Shown here piece by piece: positions 40,686 through 54,722 of a stretch of 64,000 nt of DNA. The stretch is taken from contig CATNEN010000039.1 in assembly GCA_950097015.1 (NCBI GenBank), positions 11,130,001 to 11,194,000 on the forward strand, given 5' to 3'. A program made the position numbers and the translations under genes. The first letter of the stretch is position 1; every line of letters starts with the position of its first letter. Below the pieces are notes generated by a model, which ran no database searches, was not told where the DNA came from, and worked only from the letters and a program-made list of their open reading frames with translations. The DNA is from Macrostomum hystrix. Taxonomy: Eukaryota; Platyhelminthes; Macrostomidae.

Positions 40686-43600
40686 CTCTGAAACAGACGA
40701 GTCCCTTCTGACTCTGAAACAGACGAGTCCCTTCTGACTCTGAAACAGACGAGTCCCTTCTGACTCTGAAACAGACAATTCCCTTCTGACTCTGAAACAG
40801 ACGAATCCCTTCTGACTCTGAAACACTCGAGTCCCTTCTGACTCTGAAACACTCTAGTCCCTTCTGACTCTGAAACAGACGAGTCCCTTCTGACTCTGAA
40901 ACAGACAATTCCCTTCTGACTCTGAAACAGACAATTCCCTTCTGACTCTGAAACAGACGAGTCCCTTCTGAATCTGAAACAGACAATTCCCTTCTGACTC
41001 TGAAACACTCGAGTCCCTTCTGACTCTGAAACACTCTAGTCCCTTCTGACTCTGAAACAGACGAGTCCCTTCTGACTCTGAAACAGACGAGTCCCTTCTG
41101 ACTCTGAAACAGACGAGTCCCTTCTGACTCTGAAACAGACAATTCCCTTCTGACTCTGAAACAGACAATTCCCTTCTGACTCTGAAACAGACGAGTCCCT
41201 TCTGACTCTGAAACAGACAATTCCCTTCTGACTCTGAAACACTCGAGTCCCTTCTGACTCTGAAACACTCTAGTCCCTTCTGACTCTGAAACAGACGAGT
41301 CCCTTTTGACTCTGAAACAGACGAGTCCCTTCTGACTCTGAAACAGACGAGTCCCTTCTGACTCTGAAACAGACAATTCCCTTCTGACTCTGAAACAGAC
41401 GAATCCCTTCTGACTCTGAAACACTCGAGTCCCTTCTGACTCTGAAACACTCTAGTCCCTTCTGACTCTGAAACAGACGAGTCCCTTCTGACTCTGAAAC
41501 AGACGAGTCCCTTCTGACTCTGAAACAGACGAGTCCCTTCTGACTCTGAAACAGACGAGTCCCTTCGGACTCTGAAACAGACGAGTCCCTTCTGACTCTG
41601 AAACAGACGAGTCCCTTCTGACTCTGAAACAGACGAGTCCCTTCTGACTCTGAAACAGACGAGTCCCTTCTGACTCTGAAACAGACGAGTCCCTTCTGAC
41701 TCTGAAACAGACGAGTCCCTTCTGACTCTGAAACAGACGAGTCCCTTCTGACTCTGAAACAGACAATTCCCTTCTGACTCTGAAACAGACAATTCCCTTC
41801 TGACTCTGAAACAGACGAGTCCCTTCTGACTCTGAAACAGACAATTCCCTTCTGACTCTGAAACACTCGAGTCCCTTCTGACTCTGAAACACTCTAGTCC
41901 CTTCTGACTCTGAAACAGACGAGTCCCTTCTGACTCTGAAACAGACGAGTCCCTTCTGACTCTGAAACAGACGAGTCCCTTCTGACTCTGAAACAGACAA
42001 TTCCCTTCTGACTCTGAAACAGACAATTCCCTTCTGACTCTGAAACAGACAATTCCCTTCTGACTCTGAAACAGACGAGTCCCTTCTGACTCTGAAACAG
42101 ACAATTCCCTTCTGACTCTGAAACAGACAATTCCCTTCTGACTCTGAAACAGACAATTCCCTTCTGACTCTGAAACAGACGAGTCCCTTCTGACTCTGAA
42201 ACAGACGAGTCCCTTCTGACTCTGAAACAGACGAGTCCCTTCTGACTCTGAAACAGACAATTCCCTTCTGACTCTGAAACAGACAATTCCCTTCTGACTC
42301 TGAAACAGACGAGTCCCTTCTGACTCTGAAACACTCGAGTCCCTTCTGACTCTGAAACACTCTAGTCCCTTCTGACTCTGAAACAGACGAGTCCCTTTTG
42401 ACTCTGAAACAGACGAGTCCCTTCTGACTCTGAAACAGACGAGTCCCTTCTGACTCTGAAACAGACAATTCCCTTCTGACTCTGAAACAGACGAGTCCCT
42501 TCTGACTCTGAAACAGATGAGTCCCTTCTGACTCTGAAACAGACGAGTCCCTTCTGACTCTGAAACAGACGAGTCCCTTCTGACTCTGAAACAGACGAGT
42601 CCCTTCTGACTCTGAAACAGACGAGTCCCTTCTGACTCTGAAACAGACGAGTCCCTTCTGACTCTGAAACAGACAATTCCCTTCTGACTCTGAAACAGAC
42701 AATTCCCTTCTGACTCTGAAACAGACGAGTCCCTTCTGACTCTGAAACAGACAATTCCCTTCTGACTCTGAAACACTCGAGTCCCTTCTGACTCTGAAAC
42801 ACTCTAGTCCCTTCTGACTCTGAAACAGACGAGTCCCTTTTGACTCTGAAACAGACGAGTCCCTTCTGACTCTGAAACAGACGAGTCCCTTCTGACTCTG
42901 AAACAGACAATTCCCTTCTGACTCTGAAACAGACGAATCCCTTCTGACTCTGAAACACTCGAGTCCCTTCTGACTCTGAAACACTCTAGTCCCTTCTGAC
43001 TCTGAAACAGACGAGTCCCTTCTGACTCTGAAACAGACGAGTCCCTTTTGACTCTGAAACAGACGAATCCCTTTTGACTCTGAAACAGACGAATCCCTTC
43101 TGACTCTGAAACAGACGAGTCCCTTCTGACTCTGAAACAGACGAGTCCCTTCTGACTCTGAAACAGACGAGTCCCTTCTGACTCTGAAACAGACGAGTCC
43201 CTTCTGACTCTGAAACAGACAATTCCCTTCTGACTCTGAAACAGACGAATCCCTTCTGACTCTGAAACACTCGAGTCCCTTCTGACTCTGAAACACTCTA
43301 GTCCCTTCTGACTCTGAAACAGACGAGTCCCTTCTGACTCTGAAACAGACAATTCCCTTCTGACTCTGAAACAGACAATTCCCTTCTGACTCTGAAACAG
43401 ACGAGTCCCTTCTGAATCTGAAACAGACAATTCCCTTCTGACTCTGAAACACTCGAGTCCCTTCTGACTCTGAAACACTCTAGTCCCTTCTGACTCTGAA
43501 ACAGACGAGTCCCTTCTGACTCTGAAACAGACGAGTCCCTTCTGACTCTGAAACAGACGAGTCCCTTCTGACTCTGAAACAGACAATTCCCTTCTGACTC

Positions 43601-46600
43601 TGAAACAGACAATTCCCTTCTGACTCTGAAACAGACGAGTCCCTTCTGACTCTGAAACAGACAATTCCCTTCTGACTCTGAAACACTCGAGTCCCTTCTG
43701 ACTCTGAAACACTCTAGTCCCTTCTGACTCTGAAACAGACGAGTCCCTTTTGACTCTGAAACAGACGAGTCCCTTCTGACTCTGAAACAGACGAGTCCCT
43801 TCTGACTCTGAAACAGACAATTCCCTTCTGACTCTGAAACAGACGAATCCCTTCTGACTCTGAAACACTCGAGTCCCTTCTGACTCTGAAACACTCTAGT
43901 CCCTTCTGACTCTGAAACAGACGAGTCCCTTCTGACTCTGAAACAGACGAGTCCCTTCTGACTCTGAAACAGACGAGTCCCTTCTGACTCTGAAACAGAC
44001 GAGTCCCTTCGGACTCTGAAACAGACGAGTCCCTTCTGACTCTGAAACAGACGAGTCCCTTCTGACTCTGAAACAGACGAGTCCCTTCTGACTCTGAAAC
44101 AGACGAGTCCCTTCTGACTCTGAAACAGACGAGTCCCTTCTGACTCTGAAACAGACGAGTCCCTTCTGACTCTGAAACAGACGAGTCCCTTCTGACTCTG
44201 AAACAGACAATTCCCTTCTGACTCTGAAACAGACAATTCCCTTCTGACTCTGAAACAGACGAGTCCCTTCTGACTCTGAAACACTCGAGTCCCTTCTGAC
44301 TCTGAAACACTCTAGTCCCTTCTGACTCTGAAACAGACGAGTCCCTTTTGACTCTGAAACAGACGAGTCCCTTCTGACTCTGAAACAGACGAGTCCCTTC
44401 TGACTCTGAAACAGACAATTCCCTTCTGACTCTGAAACAGACGAGTCCCTTCTGACTCTGAAACAGATGAGTCCCTTCTGACTCTGAAACAGACGAGTCC
44501 CTTCTGACTCTGAAACAGACGAGTCCCTTCTGACTCTGAAACAGACGAGTCCCTTCTGACTCTGAAACAGACGAGTCCCTTCTGACTCTGAAACAGACGA
44601 GTCCCTTCTGACTCTGAAACAGACAATTCCCTTCTGACTCTGAAACAGACGAGTCCCTTCTGACTCTGAAACAGACAATTCCCTTCTGACTCTGAAACAG
44701 ACAATTCCCTTCTGACTCTGAAACAGACAATTCCCTTCTGACTCTGAAACAGACGAGTCCCTTCTGACTCTGAAACACTCGAGTCCCTTCTGACTCTGAA
44801 ACACTCTAGTCCCTTCTGACTCTGAAACAGACGAGTCCCTTTTGACTCTGAAACAGACGAGTCCCTTCTGACTCTGAAACAGACGAGTCCCTTCTGACTC
44901 TGAAACAGACAATTCCCTTCTGACTCTGAAACAGACGAGTCCCTTCTGACTCTGAAACAGATGAGTCCCTTCTGACTCTGAAACAGACGAGTCCCTTCTG
45001 ACTCTGAAACAGACGAGTCCCTTCTGACTCTGAAACAGACGAGTCCCTTCTGACTCTGAAACAGACGAGTCCCTTCTGACTCTGAAACAGACGAGTCCCT
45101 TCTGACTCTGAAACAGACAATTCCCTTCTGACTCTGAAACAGACAATTCCCTTCTGACTCTGAAACAGACGAGTCCCTTCTGACTCTGAAACAGACAATT
45201 CCCTTCTGACTCTGAAACACTCGAGTCCCTTCTGACTCTGAAACACTCTAGTCCCTTCTGACTCTGAAACAGACGAGTCCCTTTTGACTCTGAAACAGAC
45301 GAGTCCCTTCTGACTCTGAAACAGACGAGTCCCTTCTGACTCTGAAACAGACAATTCCCTTCTGACTCTGAAACAGACGAATCCCTTCTGACTCTGAAAC
45401 ACTCGAGTCCCTTCTGACTCTGAAACACTCTAGTCCCTTCTGACTCTGAAACAGACGAGTCCCTTCTGACTCTGAAACAGACGAGTCCCTTTTGACTCTG
45501 AAACAGACGAATCCCTTTTGACTCTGAAACAGACGAATCCCTTCTGACTCTGAAACAGACGAGTCCCTTCTGACTCTGAAACAGACGAGTCCCTTCTGAC
45601 TCTGAAACAGACGAGTCCCTTCTGACTCTGAAACAGACGAGTCCCTTCTGACTCTGAAACAGACGAGTCCCTTCTGACTCTGAAACAGACGAGTCCCTTC
45701 GGACTCTGAAACAGACGAGTCCCTTCTGACTCTGAAACAGACAATTCCCTTCTGACTCTGAAACAGACAATTCCCTTCTGACTCTGAAACAGACGAGTCC
45801 CTTCTGACTCTGAAACAGACAATTCCCTTCTGACTCTGAAACACTCGAGTCCCTTCTGACTCTGAAACACTCTAGTCCCTTCTGACTCTGAAACAGACGA
45901 GTCCCTTCTGACTCTGAAACAGACGAGTCCCTTCTGACTCTGAAACAGACGAGTCCCTTCTGACTCTGAAACAGACAATTCCCTTCTGACTCTGAAACAG
46001 ACAATTCCCTTCTGACTCTGAAACAGACGAGTCCCTTCTGACTCTGAAACAGACGAGTCCCTTCTGACTCTGAAACAGACGAGTCCCTTCTGACTCTGAA
46101 ACAGACGAGTCCCTTTTGACTCTGAAACAGACGAGTCCCTTCTGACTCTGAAACAGACGAGTCCCTTCTGACTCTGAAACAGACAATTCCCTTCTGACTC
46201 TGAAACAGACGAGTCCCTTCTGACTCTGAAACAGACGAGTCCCTTCTGACTCTGAAACAGACGAGTCCCTTCTGACTCTGAAACAGACGAGTCCCTTCTG
46301 ACTCTGAAACAGACGAGTCCCTTCTGACTCTGAAACAGACGAGTCCCTTCTGACTCTGAAACAGACGAGTCCCTTCTGACTCTGAAACAGACAATTCCCT
46401 TCTGACTCTGAAACAGACAATTCCCTTCTGACTCTGAAACAGACGAGTCCCTTCTGACTCTGAAACAGACAATTCCCTTCTGACTCTGAAACACTCGAGT
46501 CCCTTCTGACTCTGAAACACTCTAGTCCCTTCTGACTCTGAAACAGACGAGTCCCTTTTGACTCTGAAACAGACGAGTCCCTTCTGACTCTGAAACAGAC

Positions 46601-49467
46601 GAGTCCCTTCTGACTCTGAAACAGACAATTCCCTTCTGACTCTGAAACAGACGAATCCCATCTGACTCTGAAACACTCGAGTCCCTTCTGACTCTGAAAC
46701 ACTCTAGTCCCTTCTGACTCTGAAACAGACGAGTCCCTTCTGACTCTGAAACAGACGAGTCCCTTTTGACTCTGAAACAGACGAATCCCTTTTGACTCTG
46801 AAACAGACGAATCCCTTCTGACTCTGAAACAGACGAGTCCCTTCTGACTCTGAAACAGACGAGTCCCTTCTGACTCTGAAACAGACGAGTCCCTTCTGAC
46901 TCTGAAACAGACGAGTCCCTTCTGACTCTGAAACAGACGAGTCCCTTCTGACTCTGAAACAGACGAGTCCCTTCGGACTCTGAAACAGACGAGTCCCTTC
47001 TGACTCTGAAACAGACAATTCCCTTCTGACTCTGAAACAGACAATTCCCTTCTGACTCTGAAACAGACGAGTCCCTTCTGACTCTGAAACAGACAATTCC
47101 CTTCTGACTCTGAAACACTCGAGTCCCTTCTGACTCTGAAACACTCTAGTCCCTTCTGACTCTGAAACAGACGAGTCCCTTCTGACTCTGAAACAGACGA
47201 GTCCCTTCTGACTCTGAAACAGACGAGTCCCTTCTGACTCTGAAACAGACAATTCCCTTCTGACTCTGAAACAGACGAGTCCCTTCTGACTCTGAAACAG
47301 ACGAGTCCCTTCTGACTCTGAAACAGACGAGTCCCTTCTGACTCTGAAACAGACAATTCCCTTCTGACTCTGAAACAGACAATTCCCTTCTGACTCTGAA
47401 ACAGACAATTCCCTTCTGACTCTGAAACAGACGAGTCCCTTCTGACTCTGAAACAGACGAGTCCCTTCTGACTCTGAAACAGACGAGTCCCTTCTGACTC
47501 TGAAACAGACAATTCCCTTCTGACTCTGAAACAGACAATTCCCTTCTGACTCTGAAACAGACGAGTCCCTTCTGACTCTGAAACACTCGAGTCCCTTCTG
47601 ACTCTGAAACACTCTAGTCCCTTCTGACTCTGAAACAGACGAGTCCCTTTTGACTCTGAAACAGACGAGTCCCTTCTGACTCTGAAACAGACGAGTCCCT
47701 TCTGACTCTGAAACAGACAATTCCCTTCTGACTCTGAAACAGACGAGTCCCTTCTGACTCTGAAACAGATGAGTCCCTTCTGACTCTGAAACAGACGAGT
47801 CCCTTCTGACTCTGAAACAGACGAGTCCCTTCTGACTCTGAAACAGACGAGTCCCTTCTGACTCTGAAACAGACGAGTCCCTTCTGACTCTGAAACAGAC
47901 GAGTCCCTTCTGACTCTGAAACAGACAATTCCCTTCTGACTCTGAAACAGACAATTCCCTTCTGACTCTGAAACAGACGAGTCCCTTCTGACTCTGAAAC
48001 AGACAATTCCCTTCTGACTCTGAAACACTCGAGTCCCTTCTGACTCTGAAACACTCTAGTCCCTTCTGACTCTGAAACAGACGAGTCCCTTTTGACTCTG
48101 AAACAGACGAGTCCCTTCTGACTCTGAAACAGACGAGTCCCTTCTGACTCTGAAACAGACAATTCCCTTCTGACTCTGAAACAGACGAATCCCTTCTGAC
48201 TCTGAAACACTCGAGTCCCTTCTGACTCTGAAACACTCTAGTCCCTTCTGACTCTGAAACAGACGAGTCCCTTCTGACTCTGAAACAGACGAGTCCCTTT
48301 TGACTCTGAAACAGACGAATCCCTTTTGACTCTGAAACAGACGAATCCCTTCTGACTCTGAAACAGACGAGTCCCTTCTGACTCTGAAACAGACGAGTCC
48401 CTTCTGACTCTGAAACAGACGAGTCCCTTCTGACTCTGAAACAGACGAGTCCCTTCTGACTCTGAAACAGACGAGTCCCTTCTGACTCTGAAACAGACGA
48501 GTCCCTTCGGACTCTGAAACAGACGAGTCCCTTCTGACTCTGAAACAGACAATTCCCTTCTGACTCTGAAACAGACAATTCCCTTCTGACTCTGAAACAG
48601 ACGAGTCCCTTCTGACTCTGAAACAGACAATTCCCTTCTGACTCTGAAACACTCGAGTCCCTTCTGACTCTGAAACACTCTAGTCCCTTCTGACTCTGAA
48701 ACAGACGAGTCCCTTCTGACTCTGAAACAGACGAGTCCCTTCTGACTCTGAAACAGACGAGTCCCTTCTGACTCTGAAACAGACAATTCCCTTCTGACTC
48801 TGAAACAGACGAGTCCCTTCTGACTCTGAAACAGACGAGTCCCTTCTGACTCTGAAACAGACGAGTCCCTTCTGACTCTGAAACAGACAATTCCCTTCTG
48901 ACTCTGAAACAGACAATTCCCTTCTGACTCTGAAACAGACGAGTCCCTTCTGACTCTGAAACAGACGAGTCCCTTCTGACTCTGAAACAGACGAGTCCCT
49001 TCTGACTCTGAAACACTCTAGTCCCTTCTGACTCTGAAACAGACGAGTCCCTTTTGACTCTGAAACAGACGAGTCCCTTCTGACTCTGAAACAGACGAGT
49101 CCCTTCTGACTCTGAAACAGACGAGTCCCTTCTGACTCTGAAACAGACGAGTCCCTTTTGACTCTGAAACAGACGAATCCCTTTTGACTCTGAAACAGAC
49201 GAATCCCTTCTGACTCTGAAACAGACGAGTCCCTTCTGACTCTGAAACAGACGAGTCCCTTCTGACTCTGAAACAGACGAGTCCCTTCTGACTCTGAAAC
49301 AGACGAGTCCCTTCTGACTCTGAAGCAGACGAGTCCCTTCTGACTCTGAAACAGACGAGTCCCTTCTGACTCTGAAACAGACGAGTCCCTTCTGACTCTG
49401 AAACAGACAATTCCCTTCTGACTCTGAAACAGACAATTCCCTTCTGACTCTGAAACAGACGAGTCCT
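40686..49467 (-). repeat. 26 bp minisatellite, about 338 units, in SNX17 intron 1
   Basis: Plus-strand unit ACTCTGAAACAGACGAGTCC plus CTTCTG. Variants carry GACAATTCCC, GACGAATCCC, ACTCGAGTCC or ACTCTAGTCC in the middle. The last two occur as adjacent pairs at intervals that are multiples of 26: mostly 182, 442 and 468 bp, so higher-order blocks are present. All three minus frames are open over long runs because 26 x 3 codons repeat without stops. Confidence 0.97.
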
Positions 49468-49796
49468 TGTAAATGAATACGACAATATGGTTTAGATTTA
49501 AAACAATCGCCATGATAATTCACAGTTTCGATGATTCGATTTTGATCAAAAGCAGAGTTAGCAAAGCAGTACGCTGAAAAGATCCATTGTGGAGGTCACA
49601 CTGAGGTTGTAAATTTTGAACGGGAAGCACTTCAGAGCTGAATTTCGCGAGTGGGGAAAATAAACAAGTCAATAAATCAGTAAACTCTTTTGAAACGAAA
49701 AACGTGAGAAATACTCGTATTTAGAAGATTTATAAGTGCCCCGCTGCCCAGGATCGAAAGGAATTTAATTGGAAATGTTTGGAAAGCAAAAAAAAT

Positions 49797-50751
49797 ATTA
49801 AGGGAGGACAGGCACGAAATAGTCATAAATTATTTTGCTCAACTCGAGACTCAGCAATTGGAGGAGAGAAGCGGAAGAGAGGCGACTGGGCGTGGCACGA
49901 ATGAAAAAGGCGGAAAAGCTGTGGAAATATACGAGTGCGTTCATCCTACTTACAGTAGCATTTAGTAACAGTGATTGCCATAATATGAGAAAATGCTGAA
50001 AAGGCCTTTAACTCGATTCAGAAAGTTTGCAGTTTCGGATTTCCGATAGCTTCAGTTCACCTCGGGTGCGGCAGATCCTCATCCTAGTCACCCCACTGGA
50101 CTGAACAGCAGTACCACACAGACTTCGGATACATTGTTTTTATCTATAGCTAACTACTGCATAAATATTGACTACTTTGAGGCCATCCCTGATTCTGCGA
50201 GATTACACTGAGACATGTGCTCATGAGTGATCAAAACTCACTTTCTGAACAAACAGCTCGAGCTGTGCTCTCCGCTCCGCTAGCTGGGAGGAGCTCAGGC
50301 TGAATAGCCGCTTCGGCGGGAACTCGGGCACGGACCTGGCGCCGTGGCCTTCAACCAGACTGTCGTAGAGGCCGCGCAGTTCGCTGAATCGGGCAGAACA
50401 GTGAAATACGCCATTGACGTAGATCTTGTAGGTGGTGAAGGAGGAACCACCTGGCTCAGTGTGCTGCTCATATTCGGGAATTGAGAAGTGCATCTGGTCT
50501 ATCTAGCACCGAAGTGCTCTGTCAATCAAGCAGTGCTTGGACTGGTCCTCTTTGTCTTTCTGTGAGCTCGGTATGCTCAGTATTTCTCTGCTGCTTAGCA
50601 GTAGCAGATTCTGGAGTTCGATTTGAGTTCAAGGGTTAATTTAAATTGTGTCTTAATAAATAAATAAATCTCTTTTTTGTCACAAAAATATATACTACTG
50701 GCTTTTTTACAATACCTAAAATTATTAAATAGCAAATATTATAATAAATAC
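49797..50751 (-). repeat. SNX17 5' region, copy that is inversely duplicated at 36661-37615
   Basis: Covers the upstream region, exon 1 and about 450 bp of intron 1. The homology stops 330 bp before the 26 bp array. Confidence 0.93.
50242..50493 (-). CDS. SNX17: Sorting nexin 17, exon 1 (PX domain)
   Basis: The first coding exon, 84 codons, begins MHFSIPEYEQ, close to the vertebrate start MHFSIPETES. It carries most of the PX domain, which binds PI3P on early endosomes: YKIYVNGVFHCSARFSELRG and FPPKRLFSLSSSQLAERR. It ends LFVQK at a GTGAGT donor (50241) and joins in phase to VSQDPALGG of exon 2. The intron between is 9704 bp and nearly filled by a 26 bp tandem repeat. An inverted duplicate of this exon and its flanks is at 36919-37170. 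The context fixes this copy, not that one, as the functional first exon. Confidence 0.92.
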
Positions 50752-52790
50752 TTACTTACTAAACAAAATATAAAAAACTAACCAATATATAATGAGTATA
50801 ACAACTATACTTACAATTTAACATGTGAAAAAAGTATGATCACTTGTAAATTAGCTACTATTGTGAATAGTATGCTAGACTAGAAATAAATATCTATGCT
50901 AAAAAATGTTAATTTGGAACAAGCGAGACATTTAGGCAGGACAAAACTCTTAAGGCCCAAGTTGGCCAAAGTGAGAATTATTTTTTGTCAAGTAAAGTGA
51001 GTTGGAATGTACACTTAGGCAATGTACAGTGTGGCATGTACATAGAGCAAGTGAGCATATTGATTTAATAAAGAATTCTAAAACATGACACATAACAAAA
51101 CATAAGGCCAAAAGAAATAAAATGATAACCTAGGAAAACGAAAGTAACTTAGAGCTAATTGTCTACATATTTTTAATATAAAAAGTATATAAATTAGGAA
51201 TAGCATAAACTAAATAGATTAATATAAAAAAGAAAAACCTTTAAGTGGATACTGATGCTGAGCAGCTCAGATTTTTAATGCAAAGACTATTTGCAAATGA
51301 CTCACATTATCACATTATAAGTTAGCTAATAGCTATGAAATAGTATCACTAATGTTCATAATTAAAAGCATATGTACATATTTGTGTAAACTGTAAACTT
51401 TTCGAATCTTAATAATTCAAATAAAAAGTTGTAGTTATAAAATGAAGAGTTTCTATAATAAAGTTAACTATGCTGCCTATCTAAATCAAAAATATATATC
51501 ATGCATGAATATACTTTAAACATAACATAAAATTCTAGGCAGAATTTTATAAAATAGTCAGCCATTAAAAATACATGCCATACTAGTAACTAGCTTAGCT
51601 CTTGGGCCATCTAAAGACATTGTGGCAAGCTCCTAGTTTGTGGCCTTCAATTATTTTACAACTTTTTGTGCAAAGTTATAACAGCCTTAGCGTAAGAGCT
51701 TTAGCTGATGCCTGGGGAGCAGGGCATAAAAAAACCTGTGTTTTACCCCAAACTTAATAACAACAAAGTTATACCAGCCACTAAATGTACATAGTCAGCA
51801 ATCAATAGTAGTAGGCAACATAGTACAAAAAGTTGTAAAATATCTTTTCTAGAAAGAGTCAGCACCAGAGGCACCCTGCTAGCCATTAGTAAATATGCGT
51901 ATCCCTAGTAGGACATACTGCTGAATGACTAGCAACAATGCTACCAGAGGTACCCTAGTGGTACTTAGAAATAGAATAATTTAGACAGGATTATCTCCAC
52001 CTCAATTTCAGGGCCACCAAGCTGCATGGGATGGTTAAGCAGGTATCGGTAGCATATTTTGTGACAGAAGTTTGCCCAGTTCATAGTCTATATTGAGTAG
52101 GCAAAGCAACACTGTCATATACAACAGACTAAATTTGTAATGTGCATGAGATAAGTCCCGCAGTTCCTGTATCTGCATAAGAGAAAGAGAGAGATGAATT
52201 GATAAGATTGCTGATAGAGTAATCAGAAAAAAATCAGTTATTAATACTCGTCAAGTGAGTGAATGTGCACATGTGCAGTGTGCACTAATGCACTAAAAAC
52301 TTGAATAAAAGACAATGTGGAATAAAACCTAGAGCAGAAAAAAAGAACAGACTAATGTAAAAAGCGCAAGAAAATTTATTTGCACAATCGCCATGCTATG
52401 ATGCTACTGCAATCTGGCATCAAGAAACTTTATCGAATAAAGATTAATCATTAATCTCAAATAGCAGCATAGGCATTGGCATAGCAAGGTGTCATCTTGA
52501 TGTCAACAAGTATGTAAAGAAGCACATATAATAAACCATTTCAATGTGTAATAAGTAGGAATAAATGAACTAATTATGAATGATATATACGCCCTTTCAG
52601 GCAATGCACAGTAATTAAAATTAATAACAGTAAACATGTTGACTCAAGAGTGCCGTGAATGGTGTCTTGGAAAGACGATACATTAAATGTTTAAACTTTA
52701 ATTAGTAGTTAAGCAAATAAAACTAGCACTTAAAAAATGCATCGCTTTTTACAGCTGATTTGTGAAAAATCATAATTTTTACATTTTTTT
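50752..52790. other. AT-rich intergenic DNA, no gene recognised
   Basis: Two kilobases of AT-rich sequence with no ORF, RNA gene or element that I can support. It lies between the divergent 5' ends of SNX17 and CIMIP2C, so promoters of both are probably here, but no clear TATA box stands out. Confidence 0.45.
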
Positions 52791-52961
52791 TATTTAATGC
52801 TTTATATATTTTTTAAACTGTGCAATATATGTTGCCTGGGTTACCTCACCCACAAGTTTAAATTCATTTGGTTGGTAAGTTTCCAACCCGCCAAAGCTGC
52901 CGAACTAGCTGATTTTGGTCGTTCCTTTGGTTTTCTTACAAAAACAAGTGCAAACAAAGAA

Positions 52962-53818
52962 ATGTCGAAAGCTGCAAATACATTCGTCACTACTAATAAT
53001 GCGACATATATTGATCCAAGATTCATGCCTGGGTAAGATCAAGGAAACAAATCTGATGTGTCAAATAATGACATATGTAGTAAATATAAATTTACCAGTG
53101 CGCCTCGTTGAATAAATACTATTATACTAGGCTGAAAAATGTTTTTTTAAGGATAAATATAACATTGTCATTATCCCCTTTAGTCAACTTTGTGTACTTT
53201 GCTTAGCTTAACTTTAAAAATAACTTAAAAAATTAAATTTAAAAAATCCTAAACATTTTCTACTTTTTGCCAGATATCGCGGTCACGTTCCTGGTATGAA
53301 GTTTGACTACGGCGAAACATACGGCAACCACACAGCCAAATACTTCCAGGACTATCGTTCCGAGGTGCTGAACAGCAGCAAGACGCCCTACGCCGACCGC
53401 GGCGGTGTGTTTCCCACCTTCTACTCACACAACCCCGAAACTGTCATCGGCAACCGGTCTCGAACTCGTGACCGTTATCTAGACAGGGCCCACTATGAGC
53501 TTCACACGCAAGACTTCGATCGCACTCAGGAGCTCAAGCGTTTCTCCGCTGTAAGTTTAATAAACTCTTTGACTTTGTGGCACAACATTTTCAATTGAAA
53601 ATTACAACTAAATAAGTACAGTTCGAGATTGGTACTACATCACCTAGAATAATGTTTAATTTTGCTAAAAATTAAGCTCTGTGGTAAAAAATGCTTTGCA
53701 GCTATCTGACAGTCACCGCGAATTCTACAAGGACAAGACGGGTACGCTGAAGCCAGTTTCGGAATTCCAGCTGCCATCAACAAACGAGCAGGTCGTGGAG
53801 GAGCGTCTTGGTTACTGA
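52962..53818 (+). CDS. CIMIP2C: Ciliary microtubule inner protein 2C (FAM166C) homologue
   Basis: Exons 52962-53032, 53274-53550 and 53702-53818 join in phase to 154 residues. Donors are GTAAGA and GTAAGT; acceptors are TTGCCAG and TTTGCAG. The protein begins MSKAANTFVTTNNATYIDPR and continues FMPGYRGHVPGMKFDYGETY, with KYFQDYRSEVL and later GGVFPTFYSHNP, TRDRYLD and FYKDKTGT, the order seen in vertebrate FAM166C/CIMIP2C. That family lines the inside of axonemal doublet microtubules in cilia and sperm tails. It is shorter than the human protein (about 200 residues), lacking the C-terminal extension. It is convergent with Jun. Confidence 0.88.
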
Positions 53819-54102
53819 CGACAGGGACGTATCCAGATTGTGAGCTGCCTATCTTAAATTGAGCACGAACCACTCACCGAAGTTTTCCTTGTTTCTTTGT
53901 TCAAAAAAGTTATTTTACTAGGCCAGATCATAAAATAACTTTAGTACGCATGGACCAAACAGGCAGTTTTTAAGAATCCACTCTGTACAAAAGCCCCTAA
54001 AAAGTCACTGAGAAAACGCAAAAATAACAAGCATATTTTTACTCTCACAGGAACTGTCTTGAAATCAATTTCTCTGTGTTTATTTGTTCTATTTTAAAAT
54101 CA

Positions 54103-54108
54103 AATAAA
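54103..54108 (+). terminator. Polyadenylation signal of CIMIP2C
   Basis: AATAAA 285 bp after the stop codon, in AT-rich 3' sequence. Confidence 0.5.
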
Positions 54109-54722
54109 TATACGTCAGAATAGACATCGCTTCTCTGGCATGCGAAACTATTTCTTTGTTGACAGTTGTCTTCGATCACTTAATATAACAAAGAACGTAG
54201 GGAAAAAATAGTTTTTTTATTCTGCCGCTTTTAACTTTGAACTAAACGGTATTTCTGGCGTAATAATGAAGAAGCGAAATCGTCTATTGATACCAGCTAT
54301 TAAGACTTTTAGTAATTAAAACGTATTAAGTTGAGGTGGCTGTTTAGTAAAATTGTTTTTAAAAAATAATAACATCAGAGTATATTTACATAATTAACAT
54401 TTTACATTCACTTTCAGGCGGTTGCATTCACTGCAAACAATTGCACTAAATACTGTACATAGATTGCAAAAGCTGCTTTCCCTCTAAACGAGGAAAATTA
54501 AGTTGAACTATACGCGGGCAATTGACTCCATAATTTCATGGGAAAGAAAGAAATACTCGTGCACACAAAGCTTTCATGAGGCAGCAAATGTCAAGTAATT
54601 CGCTGTTTGAATACTACTGAGAAACCGAGCTGTGTAGCTAGCAGGCTGCGCAAGATGAGCGGCAGAAAATCGCCCCGAGATCGCTAACTGGAACGTCGAT
54701 TAGTCCCACACCGCTGACTGAG

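Noticed and set aside
40854-49523. Many minus-strand ORFs of 60 to 939 codons made of FQSQKGLVCFRVRRDSSVSE-like repeats
   Set aside because: They arise because a stop-free 26 bp unit repeats in all three frames. Several overlap each other on one strand, they fall inside an SNX17 intron, and no start context, signal peptide or domain supports them.
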